A stretch of 64,000 bases of DNA, from assembly GCA_019058365.1 (NCBI GenBank), contig JAHPZE010000012.1:13451-77450 (forward strand). The letters are read 5' to 3'. Positions within the stretch are counted from its first letter, which is position 1, and the number at the start of each line of letters is the position of its first letter. The DNA comes from Promethearchaeota archaeon (GTDB lineage: Archaea; Asgardarchaeota; Lokiarchaeia; Sigyniarchaeales; SOKP01). The position numbers and the translations under genes are program-made. Below the pieces are notes generated by a model. It was not told where the DNA came from. It saw nothing but the letters and a program-made list of their open reading frames with translations, and ran no database searches. Positions 54,693 to 62,935 of this stretch are shown here, piece after piece.

Positions 54693-55604
54693 CTAAGGAA
54701 GATTCCATATTTTTATAGTTTGATCAGTTGATCCACTGGCAATATATTTCCTATCAGGTGAAGCTGCAACTGTAAAAACTGCGCCCTTATGCCCGGTTAA
54801 AGTGTGGATTAATTGAAGTGAAGGTATTTCCCATATCTTTATTGTTTTATCCCCTGAGCCACTGATTAAATATTTTCCATCAGGAGTTAACGCAAGAGAA
54901 TACACTGAACTCTTATGACCCTCAAGTGTAGCTATCTTATCACCAGTAGAAAATTCCCAAACATGTATAAGTTTATTAAATGAACCACTAATGACATATT
55001 TCATGTCAGGGGTTATCACAAGTGAATGAATATCACCCAATTTTTTAGTCTTTAATTCTCTAATGTTATTTCTTGCTTCTATATCCCAAATATTAATAGC
55101 TTTTTTTGCTTTCACATATGCGATATAATTATTATCTGATGAGATGGCTAATGTCCTACTTACCCCACCAGTTTTAAATTTATCAATAACTTCCCCTGTT
55201 ACCAAATCCCATATGCGTATTCCACCATATGTGCTAGCTATTCCAATAATAAATTTACCATCAGTAGAAACATCGACTTTTGAAACAGCTCCTTTTGTTT
55301 TAGCTTCCCACACTAAGTTTCCAGATGAAAAATCCCACATTTTTATTCTAACATTCTCAATTCCGGTGATAATATATTGCCCATCAGGAGAAACTGCTAC
55401 ATCATTTACCCAACTAAAAGTGCCTGTAGTTGCTTTAATTTTTCTAATTTGACTACCAGATTCAATATCCCATATTTCAAAATAGTTTTTTGAAGCACAA
55501 ACAATATAATTCCCATCGGGGGTAAATTTTAATGAACTTATTGTTCCTTGGGTACCCATATCCTCTTTTTTCCTAATTGTTGTATGACTATAACTAGTTT
55601 CCAT
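54693..55604 (-). CDS. WD40 repeat protein, complete seven-blade propeller
   Basis: About 303 residues forming seven WD-type repeats, each with SPDGKYI-like turns and WD/WE/WN ends (FEIWDIESG, IKMWDFSSG, IRIWDLVTG, INIWDIEA, IHVWEFSTG, IKIWEIPSL, IKIWNLP). Almost nothing lies outside the propeller, so it should be a pure protein-interaction platform. No signal peptide. ATG at 55604 preferred to a GTG four codons earlier. Partner unknown. Confidence 0.93.
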   Translation of the reverse strand: METSYSHTTIRKKEDMGTQGTISSLKFTPDGNYIVCASKNYFEIWDIESGSQIRKIKATTGTFSWVNDVAVSPDGQYIITGIENVRIKMWDFSSGNLVWEAKTKGAVSKVDVSTDGKFIIGIASTYGGIRIWDLVTGEVIDKFKTGGVSRTLAISSDNNYIAYVKAKKAINIWDIEARNNIRELKTKKLGDIHSLVITPDMKYVISGSFNKLIHVWEFSTGDKIATLEGHKSSVYSLALTPDGKYLISGSGDKTIKIWEIPSLQLIHTLTGHKGAVFTVAASPDRKYIASGSTDQTIKIWNLP

Positions 55605-55959
55605 TTTTAAAACCACTTTTAAATTTGGATTAATAATAATTATATGACTTAATATTATTTATACCTTCAATATCCAATTTAAAAACTTCTTAATAAAGCA
55701 AAAATTCTAAAATTAAATACTACTTTTGAAATATATTCATAAGGATATCAAGGATTTTTACTACTTCTTACCCTATTTTGCGTTTAATCAACCTTTCAAC
55801 GCATAAAATCCACGTTTTAAGAATCATAAAGTACTTTGCGATACAAAGCTTTAAATATTCTCTTTCATATAATTTTAGTAGGACTTAAGAAAGTCTGTAA
55901 GGACTGAATTTAAGAAAATTTAAAATATATGGATTAGTTCAATTTAGGTTAGGTTAAAT
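55605..55959. other. Divergent promoter region
   Basis: About 355 AT-rich bases between the WD40 gene and the ABC cluster. It should contain promoters for both. No repeats or coding signal recognised beyond short A/T runs. Confidence 0.45.
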
Positions 55960-56193
55960 ATGAAGAAAGAATCTATGTTTATAATTGGATCAAGTTCTTT
56001 AACAATATCCCTTATATTGGGTATGTTTCTACCAGATTTACCATTAATCGGCTTTTTTGAAGGGATGTTTATGGGAATTTCTTTAGCTATGAATATTTGT
56101 TTTCTAATTAGATATCGACTCGAAAAGAATGGCTTTAATGAAGAAAATAGCAGAAAAAGTGAATCACGAGGTGACCAATTTGGAGAAAGATAA
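55960..56193 (+). CDS. Small two-helix membrane protein, first gene of ABC cluster
   Basis: 77 residues: hydrophobic helices at about 5-25 and 30-50, then a charged tail RYRLEKNGFNEENSRK. It is the first gene of a tightly spaced run leading into the ABC transporter genes. No family is recognised; an accessory subunit of the transporter is possible. Confidence 0.6.
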   Translation: MKKESMFIIGSSSLTISLILGMFLPDLPLIGFFEGMFMGISLAMNICFLIRYRLEKNGFNEENSRKSESRGDQFGER

Positions 56194-56386
56194 TCCATGT
56201 GGGATATGTATAGTTGGAATAATATTTGCTCTCTTAGAAATTTTCATAGTTATCGGAGAAAGTCTTGGATGGATTAGTTATAGCATGAATTTTGAATCGT
56301 TCCTATTTATAATTTTTCTTATATTCATCGTATCTTACGAAAATAAAAATCAAAATAAAAAAATTGAGGTAGAAAAATATGAGTAA
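56180..56386 (+). CDS. Small two-helix membrane protein upstream of ABC ATPase
   Basis: About 68 residues from a TTG with GAGGTGA five bases upstream. The N-terminus MEKDNPCGICIVGIIFALLE leads into helix 1, and a second helix (FLFIIFLIFIVSY) precedes a Lys/Asn-rich tail. An ATG at 56129 is an alternative start but would overlap the previous gene by 65 bases. Its stop overlaps the ATG of the ABC ATPase (ATGAGTAA), so translation is coupled. Confidence 0.55.
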   Translation: MEKDNPCGICIVGIIFALLEIFIVIGESLGWISYSMNFESFLFIIFLIFIVSYENKNQNKKIEVEKYE

Positions 56387-57212
56387 AATACACGCAATTA
56401 AAACCCAAAATCTTACCAAAAGTTTTGGAAATCTTCATGCTGTTAAAAAAGTAAATCTCAATATTCCTTATGGAAAAACTTACGGATTATTAGGACCAAA
56501 TGGTGCTGGAAAAACTACAACTGTAAGGATGCTCAATGCTATTATATCGAAAACCTCAGGAAATGCTTTTGTTGGAGGGTACGATATCGTAACCGAAAGT
56601 CAGAAAGTTAAAATGATATGCGGCTTTTTACCAGAATCCCCTGGATTATATTCTAAACTTACTGCCAAAGAATTCTTAGAATTTATTGGAGAATTATATT
56701 TTTTACCAAAGGATGTAATTTCCAATCGAATCAATGAATTAATAGAGTTATTTAATTTGGAAGGGCGAGAAAATGATCTTTTGGAAGGTTATTCAAGAGG
56801 AATGAAGCAGAAAGTCTGTCTATGTGCGGCTTTGATTCAAGATCCTGAAATATTATTTTTAGATGAGCCTACATCGAACTTAGATCCTGCTGCTGCTAGA
56901 ATGGTAAAAGATTTAATTTCTCAACTAGCTAAGAAAGCAGATAAGACAATTTTTATTTGTACCCATCTTCTTGATACAGCTGAAGAATTATGCGATATAA
57001 TTGGCATTATTATTGATGGACAACTAAAAATTGAAGGAACGCCAAAAGAAATAATTGAATCTGTTGGTGCTAAAGATTTAGAAGAAGCATATTTGAAAAT
57101 TACTGGAGCCTCTCATATGGATGATTTACTTAGCTGGCGAGAGGAGAATCCTAATAATAATGAATTTGGCAAGAATAAAAAAAATAAGAAGAAAGGTAAT
57201 AAATCGAGGTAG
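56379..57212 (+). CDS. ABC transporter ATP-binding protein (ABC-2 exporter type)
   Basis: 277 residues with Walker A GPNGAGKTTT (39-48), Q-loop region GFLPESPGLY, signature YSRGMKQKV near 135 (the degenerate form common in ABC-2 exporters), Walker B LFLDEPT near 160 and the switch His in CTHLLD. The C-terminus ends in an unusual Lys/Asn-rich tail (KNKKNKKKGNKSR). It pairs with the permease gene eight bases downstream, where GAGGT precedes the start. Confidence 0.95.
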   Translation: MSKIHAIKTQNLTKSFGNLHAVKKVNLNIPYGKTYGLLGPNGAGKTTTVRMLNAIISKTSGNAFVGGYDIVTESQKVKMICGFLPESPGLYSKLTAKEFLEFIGELYFLPKDVISNRINELIELFNLEGRENDLLEGYSRGMKQKVCLCAALIQDPEILFLDEPTSNLDPAAARMVKDLISQLAKKADKTIFICTHLLDTAEELCDIIGIIIDGQLKIEGTPKEIIESVGAKDLEEAYLKITGASHMDDLLSWREENPNNNEFGKNKKNKKKGNKSR

Positions 57213-57219
57213 AATATAG

Positions 57220-58899
57220 ATGACGGTTTTAACAACTGAAGAAGTAATTGATTCAACTGTAACTGATATTAAGAGAAAGGAATCCCTCGCTCTAATACAA
57301 GAAAAAAGAAGTTTATGGAAAATAGTAGCGAAGAATGAGATAAGAATTAGGACAAGTAATTTCAGAAATCATCGTATTTTATTTTTCATGGTATTATATT
57401 CGGTTCTATTGATATGGGCGTTGATAATTGCTCCCTATCTCTTCGATTTATTTATGCCAACTTTAGCAGTTCAATTTTCCGATGTATTTAAACCTGTAGT
57501 TGCAATTATCATCGAATCTATCATGATGATGCTATTTTTAGTGCTTGTAATATACCCATTGAATAATGTGTACAAGGAAGACGAAATTGGATCTAAAGAA
57601 ACATTACTGTCGACACCAGTTAAGGCAAATGATATATTTTTAGGGGAACTTCTAGGCAAATCTCCGATATTTTCAATTTCGATCTTGATACTTGCTCCAA
57701 TTATCGTTGGATTGATAAACCCCATCATCAATTTGACTGTAATCCAGTATATCATAATATATGGAACAGTTTTCGGCTATGTTTACTTTGCTAATCTGAT
57801 AGGATCAATTATCGGAAGCTGGATTGAACATAAAATTTCGAAAAATGAAAAAGCAAGGGATTTAGGAAAGGCTTTGATATGGGTATTTACCATTGTTTTA
57901 GTTGTTATAATGTATGCGATAATGTTTTTCCTTAATTTCCTGTTGGAGCACCCTGAACTAAAAAATTGGTTGGCATTTTATCCCTCTCTATGGTTTTCAA
58001 ATATTATATTATACTCTATTGATCCAGTTTTAATCAACACGTTCATACTGAATATATGGATAAGTATTCTATTAGCCGTTGTTATTCCGACTATTACTTT
58101 ATATTTTTCATATAAAAAAGCTGAATCATTTTATACTTTAGAAGGAGGTATTGAAAAGAGCCGTATTACGATCATCGAGCATGAAAATCCATTTTATGTG
58201 CTTGTAAGTAAAATTTCCGGGCGTAAGTGGGGTGGCTTAATTGTCATACAACTAAAGAGATTTTTCAGGAAAAAAGCTAATATTGCTAGAATTGCTTATG
58301 TAGTAGGGCTTTTAGTTTTTATGAGTTGGTTTATTTCAAGAATGGTTGAAGATGCAATTATGATAGTTTTCAGCTCCACTATATTGATCGCTATAGGAGG
58401 GGGAATAGGAAGTATAATTGTAGGACATCTCGCTTTTGTTGATTCAAAAGATTTAATATGGGTCTATAAGCGATCTCCAAGAGGAATAAAAGCAGTTGTA
58501 TATTCTTATCTGCTAATGATGTTAATATTCAACATTTTCTTAGCACTATTTGTTACCACAATGCTTACAATATTCTCGAATATTGATCTTCTCAATACGG
58601 TGATTTTCTTTGTCGAATTTCTATTATTTGCGCAGATATCAATGTGTCAAGCTATGGGTCTTCAATGTATTTCTCCCGCTTTCGGAGAGAAAGATTCAAG
58701 CATGAGAGGAAATATGATGATCTCTATGTTACTTTTGCAACCATTAATGTTTTTGCCAATAGGATTATTGATATTCTTTAGTCCAGGGAGTGCTGAGCTG
58801 ATGAGATTAATTATACAAGCTCCTCTGTTTCTATATAATATCGGGGTGAGTCTTCCACTGTTGTATTTTGGTATGAAAAAATTGAATCGACTTGAGTAG
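57220..58899 (+). CDS. ABC-2 type permease
   Basis: 559 residues with about twelve membrane helices in two halves (about 45-320 and 345-555), each like an ABC-2 permease domain. A cytoplasmic linker around residues 300-345 includes ITIIEHENPFYVLVSKISGRKWG. The N-terminal 30 residues are hydrophilic. It forms the membrane pore for the ATPase encoded just upstream. The substrate could be a lipid, peptide or ion. The duplicated-half form is notable; many relatives are half-size. Confidence 0.88.
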   Translation: MTVLTTEEVIDSTVTDIKRKESLALIQEKRSLWKIVAKNEIRIRTSNFRNHRILFFMVLYSVLLIWALIIAPYLFDLFMPTLAVQFSDVFKPVVAIIIESIMMMLFLVLVIYPLNNVYKEDEIGSKETLLSTPVKANDIFLGELLGKSPIFSISILILAPIIVGLINPIINLTVIQYIIIYGTVFGYVYFANLIGSIIGSWIEHKISKNEKARDLGKALIWVFTIVLVVIMYAIMFFLNFLLEHPELKNWLAFYPSLWFSNIILYSIDPVLINTFILNIWISILLAVVIPTITLYFSYKKAESFYTLEGGIEKSRITIIEHENPFYVLVSKISGRKWGGLIVIQLKRFFRKKANIARIAYVVGLLVFMSWFISRMVEDAIMIVFSSTILIAIGGGIGSIIVGHLAFVDSKDLIWVYKRSPRGIKAVVYSYLLMMLIFNIFLALFVTTMLTIFSNIDLLNTVIFFVEFLLFAQISMCQAMGLQCISPAFGEKDSSMRGNMMISMLLLQPLMFLPIGLLIFFSPGSAELMRLIIQAPLFLYNIGVSLPLLYFGMKKLNRLE

Positions 58900-58936
58900 A
58901 ACTATAGCTGAGAACGATAACTGAATATATCTATAA

Positions 58937-58952
58937 CTTTCTTTTTTTTTAG
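58937..58952 (+). terminator. T-tract after permease gene
   Basis: A run of nine Ts (58942-58950) lies 40 bases after the permease stop codon and could end or attenuate the transcript before the triplicate membrane-protein genes. It lacks a hairpin, as is normal for archaea. Position-based only. Confidence 0.3.
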
Positions 58953-59000
58953 ATTATCAATTATAAAATAAAAAAAATTAAATCAAAGGAGGAGAAATAA

Positions 59001-59096
59001 ATGGATAAGATATTACTTTTAAGAATCATAATAATCATTGCATTTACAGCAATTTTTGTAGTGTTTCTTATGAATTTCGTAGATAATATATCTTAA
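59001..59096 (+). CDS. 31-residue single-helix membrane peptide
   Basis: A very short ORF with one of the strongest SDs in the window (AAGGAGGAG, six to seven bases before the ATG). It encodes MDKILLLR, a single hydrophobic helix and NFVDNIS. It lies between the permease and the first of three paralogous membrane proteins, in the same direction. It may be a small subunit or a leader peptide. Confidence 0.6.
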   Translation: MDKILLLRIIIIIAFTAIFVVFLMNFVDNIS

Positions 59097-59119
59097 GATT
59101 TGATATTAAGGTGAAAAAA

Positions 59120-59758
59120 ATAACAGAAAAGATTGATTTAAAGGAAATTGAGAAAAAAACATGGAGATCGACACTCGAAGATGGAATTTTAGATATTTAT
59201 TTTGGTATATTAGTTTTAGGTATTGGTATGGGTATGACCCTTAGTCATGTGTTGCCTAATCCTTTCGATATATTTATACCATTTATTTTTATTGGAATTG
59301 GGTTAGCTTTTTTTTTAACTGCAAAAAAATTTATTACTCAAACTAGATTAGGTGTTGTAAAATTTGGATTTAAACGAAAAGGGCGTAAAAGAAAGACGTT
59401 AATTGCATTATCTGTAAATTTTATAATTATGTTAATCCTATTTTTAATCCGATTTACTAACCCTGAATTAAGCTTAGAATTTCCAGGATATTTAGATGGA
59501 TTAATTTTGGGTTTACTCTTTATAACTGCTCCTGTATGTTTTGCAGCATATTTCTTAAAATATCCCCGTTTTTACTTTACCGGTTTACTGGTGGGAGTAA
59601 GTTTCTTTTTATCAGATTTATTCTCAATTTTTATACCCGAACCTTTTGATACTTTAATAGTATTTGGCCTTTTAAGTGGTATAATAATAATTATGGGGAT
59701 TGTATTTTTAATCAAATTTCTCCGGAAATACCCATTATCTAAAGAGGAGATGGCTTAA
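59120..59758 (+). CDS. Six-helix membrane protein, paralogue 1 of 3
   Basis: About 212 residues, six membrane helices. The N-terminal K-I-D-L-K-E-I-E-K-K box and the cytoplasmic motif TRLGVVKFGFKRKGRKRK between helices 2 and 3 are shared with the next two genes. I place the start at ATA (59120): AAGGTGA lies five bases upstream, and the position aligns with the ATG of both paralogues (ITEKIDLK against MAENIDLK and MVDKIDLK). A GTG at 59111 overlaps the SD itself and is less likely. Function unknown. Confidence 0.75.
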   Translation: MTEKIDLKEIEKKTWRSTLEDGILDIYFGILVLGIGMGMTLSHVLPNPFDIFIPFIFIGIGLAFFLTAKKFITQTRLGVVKFGFKRKGRKRKTLIALSVNFIIMLILFLIRFTNPELSLEFPGYLDGLILGLLFITAPVCFAAYFLKYPRFYFTGLLVGVSFFLSDLFSIFIPEPFDTLIVFGLLSGIIIIMGIVFLIKFLRKYPLSKEEMA

Positions 59759-59761
59759 AAA

Positions 59762-60385
59762 ATGGCAGAGAATATTGATTTAAAGAAAATTGAGAAAAAT
59801 ATTCTCAAAACTGCTCATCAGCATGGTTTTTTTGATATTGTAATAGGTTTTATAGTTTTTGGAATGAGTTTTGGTCCTGTTTTCCGTGAGAGTCTACCCT
59901 CGCCATATAAATACTTTTTATGGCCATTGATTCTTGTTGTTATTGCAGAATTATTACTTTTTATTATTATCAAATATGTCGTTCAGCCTAGAACTGGAAT
60001 TGTTAAACCCGGACCTTCGCTAAAATCAATGAAAAAGAAGTTATTTATAGTTATTTCCATTCAATTTGTAATTCAATTAATTTTTACTATTTTATTGGTG
60101 ATTGGAAATGGTTCTGGAATACATGTAGAAGGAATTTTATTTATTTTAATTATAGGTTTATTTATTATACCTCTTTTCGGTATTATAGCTTATTTAATGA
60201 AATATCCACGATTATATTTAATCGGAATGCTTATATGGTTGGCGATATTCATCAATGAGCTATTATACGATTCCTTTGATTATAGATTAAGATGGCTTTT
60301 TTCATTTGGAATTATAGGAAGTATAATCTTTTTCATGGGTTTAGCAATTTTTATTCGATTTCTTAAAAAATATTCATTAACATAA
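59762..60385 (+). CDS. Six-helix membrane protein, paralogue 2 of 3
   Basis: 207 residues, starting MAENIDLKKIEKNILK, with six helices and the motif PRTGIVKPGPSLKSMKKK between helices 2 and 3. It begins three bases after the stop of paralogue 1, with GAGGAG inside the end of that gene acting as SD. The repeated motif R-x-G-x-V-K-x-G suggests a shared binding site on the cytoplasmic face. No family name is known to me. Confidence 0.8.
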   Translation: MAENIDLKKIEKNILKTAHQHGFFDIVIGFIVFGMSFGPVFRESLPSPYKYFLWPLILVVIAELLLFIIIKYVVQPRTGIVKPGPSLKSMKKKLFIVISIQFVIQLIFTILLVIGNGSGIHVEGILFILIIGLFIIPLFGIIAYLMKYPRLYLIGMLIWLAIFINELLYDSFDYRLRWLFSFGIIGSIIFFMGLAIFIRFLKKYSLT

Positions 60386-60403
60386 GAGGGGGTGGTCTAA
60401 AAT

Positions 60404-61051
60404 ATGGTAGATAAAATTGATTTAAAGTCGCTTGAGAAAAAAGCTTATAGAAGTGTTTTTAATGATGGTCTATGGGATTTATTTATTGGATTGCTAATTT
60501 TAAATTTTGGAATAGGACCATTATTTAATTTACTTTTTGATTTACCTGAATTCTTTTTCATCATCATTTCATCTATATTATGGAACTTCATGGCTTTACT
60601 AATATTTATTTTAGGTAAAAAATATATAACAACCCCCCGCGTAGGATATGTTAAATTTGGACCAGAGCGCAAGTCAAAACAACTAAAGCTGAAGATATTT
60701 TTAATGATTGTATTTATTGTAAATGTGATTCTTCTCATTTTCCCTCTATCAGGTATAATAAATTATAGCCAAATTACACCTTTCCTTATAACATTATTAC
60801 TAGGTATTGGTATTTTTGCTTTTCCGTTTAGTGTCATTGCTTATTTCTTAGATTATACTAGACTATATTATTATGCTTTTTCGATAGCAATAGGCTTTTT
60901 TTTAATTAATTTAATAACTCCGATTGTAGGTAATCCATTAGGCATCATTATTATTTTTGGGGTTATAGGAGTAATAATTGTGATAATCGGGTTATACTAT
61001 TTTATTCTTTTCTTAAAAAAGTACCCCTTATCAAGAGAGGAGGTGTTATAA
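60404..61051 (+). CDS. Six-helix membrane protein, paralogue 3 of 3
   Basis: 215 residues, starting MVDKIDLKSLEKKAYRS, with six helices and PRVGYVKFGPERKSKQLK between helices 2 and 3. It ends KKYPLSREEVL, very like paralogue 1's RKYPLSKEEMA, so paralogues 1 and 3 look closest. An SD, AGAGGGGGTGG, lies before the ATG. The last codons contain the SD (GAGGAGGTG) for the regulator gene that follows. Confidence 0.8.
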   Translation: MVDKIDLKSLEKKAYRSVFNDGLWDLFIGLLILNFGIGPLFNLLFDLPEFFFIIISSILWNFMALLIFILGKKYITTPRVGYVKFGPERKSKQLKLKIFLMIVFIVNVILLIFPLSGIINYSQITPFLITLLLGIGIFAFPFSVIAYFLDYTRLYYYAFSIAIGFFLINLITPIVGNPLGIIIIFGVIGVIIVIIGLYYFILFLKKYPLSREEVL

Positions 61052-61054
61052 AAA

Positions 61055-61390
61055 ATAGCAAAAAAGAAAACAGAATCAGAAGATATTATCCAACCACTTA
61101 GTGATATTAACAAGATCATTCATGAGCCAGCAAGGTTAATGATCATGTCATATTTATATGTAGTTGAGAGTGCTGATTTTGTTTTCTTGAGAAATCAAAC
61201 TAACCTAACAGATGGAAATTTATCCTCTCATTTAACTAAACTCGAATCTGCTGGATATCTTGAAATTGAGAAAAGATTTAAGGGCAAAAAGCCTCAAACA
61301 ATGCTGAAACTTAGTGCAAAAGGTCGAAAGGCTTTTGAACTCTATCGGAAAAAAATGGAACAAGTATTAGGTGGATTAAATGAAAAATGA
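61055..61390 (+). CDS. Winged-helix transcription regulator with apparent AUA start
   Basis: About 111 residues. The winged helix includes NLTDGNLSSHLTKLESAGYLEIEK, then KGKKPQTMLKLSAKGRKAFELY, typical of MarR/ArsR-like transcription regulators near membrane-protein genes. The conserved first helix (DIIQPLSDINKIIHEPARLMI) lies upstream of the first ATG (61139). That frame contains no ATG, GTG or TTG. The codon in the right place is ATA (61055), giving (M)AKKKTESED, with GGAGGTG nine bases upstream. The regulator probably controls this operon. Confidence 0.75.
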   Translation: MAKKKTESEDIIQPLSDINKIIHEPARLMIMSYLYVVESADFVFLRNQTNLTDGNLSSHLTKLESAGYLEIEKRFKGKKPQTMLKLSAKGRKAFELYRKKMEQVLGGLNEK

Positions 61391-61477
61391 TTATCTAATT
61401 TTAGGATTGGTATCCATCTTACCGAAATTCTTTTCCAGATTAAATAATCCTCATTTTTAATCCAATTTTTTCAAAAT

Positions 61478-61741
61478 CTAAAAAGATATTTCAATTGCCT
61501 GTGAAGGACATACTTCGACACATTTCATACAATCGGGACAAAATTTATCGGCGAAGGATTTAAAGATCATATGGATTTCAAATCTAATAGGTGCACCATC
61601 TTTATCTTTTTTTTTTAATGGCCTAAACATTAATAAAGATTTAGGACAAACCTCTAAACATTTTAAGCATTTAGTAGGGCGTAATTCAGTGGGATCATAA
61701 GGTAAATCACATTTTTTATGGTTATATTTGAATTTTACCAT
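61478..61741 (-). CDS. Ferredoxin-like protein with two [4Fe-4S] motifs
   Basis: About 87 residues. The motifs are CLKCLEVCPKS (first cluster, with an upstream Cys in KKCDLP) and CPDCMKCVEVCPSQAI (second, complete). An intervening beta segment separates the clusters more than in classical ferredoxins. ATG at 61741 chosen over a GTG at 61753 that overlaps the SD GAGGAG. Encoded directly after the larger iron-sulfur protein; probably its redox partner. Confidence 0.85.
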   Translation of the reverse strand: MVKFKYNHKKCDLPYDPTELRPTKCLKCLEVCPKSLLMFRPLKKKDKDGAPIRFEIHMIFKSFADKFCPDCMKCVEVCPSQAIEISF

Positions 61742-61756
61742 CTTTTTAATCACTCC

Positions 61757-62605
61757 TCACCATATTTTCTTAGCTATTGAATGAGTATTTCGATCAACTA
61801 GTCTGATTGCGTTTTGCTCACAAACAAACCTACATTGTCCACATCCAAAACAGATTCTAGGATCTATATCGGCTCTACCATCCTCCCCTAAGCTAATTGC
61901 TCCAAATTGACAGTGTGAAATACATTCTCCACAGCTAATACATTCATCACTATTAACCTCAGCTACATATTCTGCTTTTCGATAAGTATTAGTTATACCA
62001 TACCATATTTTTGGTCTTGCAGCATAACAATATTGAGCCTCACAATTACATACACATGCTACTTGTGGCATATCCATCCACCAGAAAACAGTGTGTATAT
62101 AACCTTTTTCTGAAAATTGTTGTAACCATTCTTTTGCTTCTTCAGGGCTTAATCTCTTTTCTTTCCAATTTCTTGGTACTTTTCTATTAGTTTCAACTAA
62201 AGGTCCAAAATTTAAGCATTTAAATTCATCTTGTCCTTTAAAAAGCCTTTTACACATACATGGGTAAGCTACATGATCATAAGCTAGATCTGATATCTTT
62301 AATGCATCTTCTAATGGGACTACTTGTCCAGCATGGCTGCGTATTGCAAGATAATTACCATATGCCCTTGCTATATTACCAAAGAATGGAATTTTCGCCC
62401 AATCAACCATATCTAAAAGTTTAGATATGTCCAGAGGATACCATGCTGAATCTGCCCCATTAATCGCTTCTCTTACCATCTTGGGTTCTCTACCAAGAAT
62501 TCGATCTAACAGCGACAATTTATAGAAAAGTTCGCCGGAATACCCTTTAGGGTTAAAATACCATTTATCGTATCCTTCAGCATGCTTTCTACAATACTTA
62601 CACAT
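61757..62605 (-). CDS. Cys-rich protein with C-terminal double [4Fe-4S] ferredoxin domain
   Basis: 282 residues. The C-terminal third has CISCGECISHCQFGAI and CFGCGQCRFVCEQNAI, two complete [4Fe-4S] motifs. The first two thirds contain further Cys pairs (CKYC at the start, CMCKRLF, VCNCEAQYCY) in a pattern I recognise from uncharacterised anaerobe proteins. An SD, GGGAGGT, precedes the ATG. It is likely part of an electron-transfer chain with the small ferredoxin that follows. Catalytic role unknown. Confidence 0.85.
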   Translation of the reverse strand: MCKYCRKHAEGYDKWYFNPKGYSGELFYKLSLLDRILGREPKMVREAINGADSAWYPLDISKLLDMVDWAKIPFFGNIARAYGNYLAIRSHAGQVVPLEDALKISDLAYDHVAYPCMCKRLFKGQDEFKCLNFGPLVETNRKVPRNWKEKRLSPEEAKEWLQQFSEKGYIHTVFWWMDMPQVACVCNCEAQYCYAARPKIWYGITNTYRKAEYVAEVNSDECISCGECISHCQFGAISLGEDGRADIDPRICFGCGQCRFVCEQNAIRLVDRNTHSIAKKIW

Positions 62606-62935
62606 TTAAAATACCTCCCAATATATCCATTTTTAAAGATAAAAATCAATATTAAATAAATTGTAATTAAAACTTATAAGGATTTATCAAAGCTAATATT
62701 AATACGTCTCCTTCTTATTTTTTGCTACAATCATTTCTGAGCAATCTATTACACTTTTAGTGGCCAATTCTGTTCCAATATATTTTTAATTTACCTAACT
62801 TAATTTTATGGTCGATAATCGTAGTAATTTAATATTCAAATATGATATAATATAGATATTTTAAATTCAATTTTAAAATGTCTTGGGCTTTAGAGATTAA
62901 TTGACTTTATTACAAATAAATAATTCAATAGAATT
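62606..62935. other. Divergent promoter region
   Basis: About 330 AT-rich bases between the iron-sulfur pair and the nitroreductase gene, expected to carry promoters in both directions. No repeat, hairpin or gene recognised. Confidence 0.4.
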
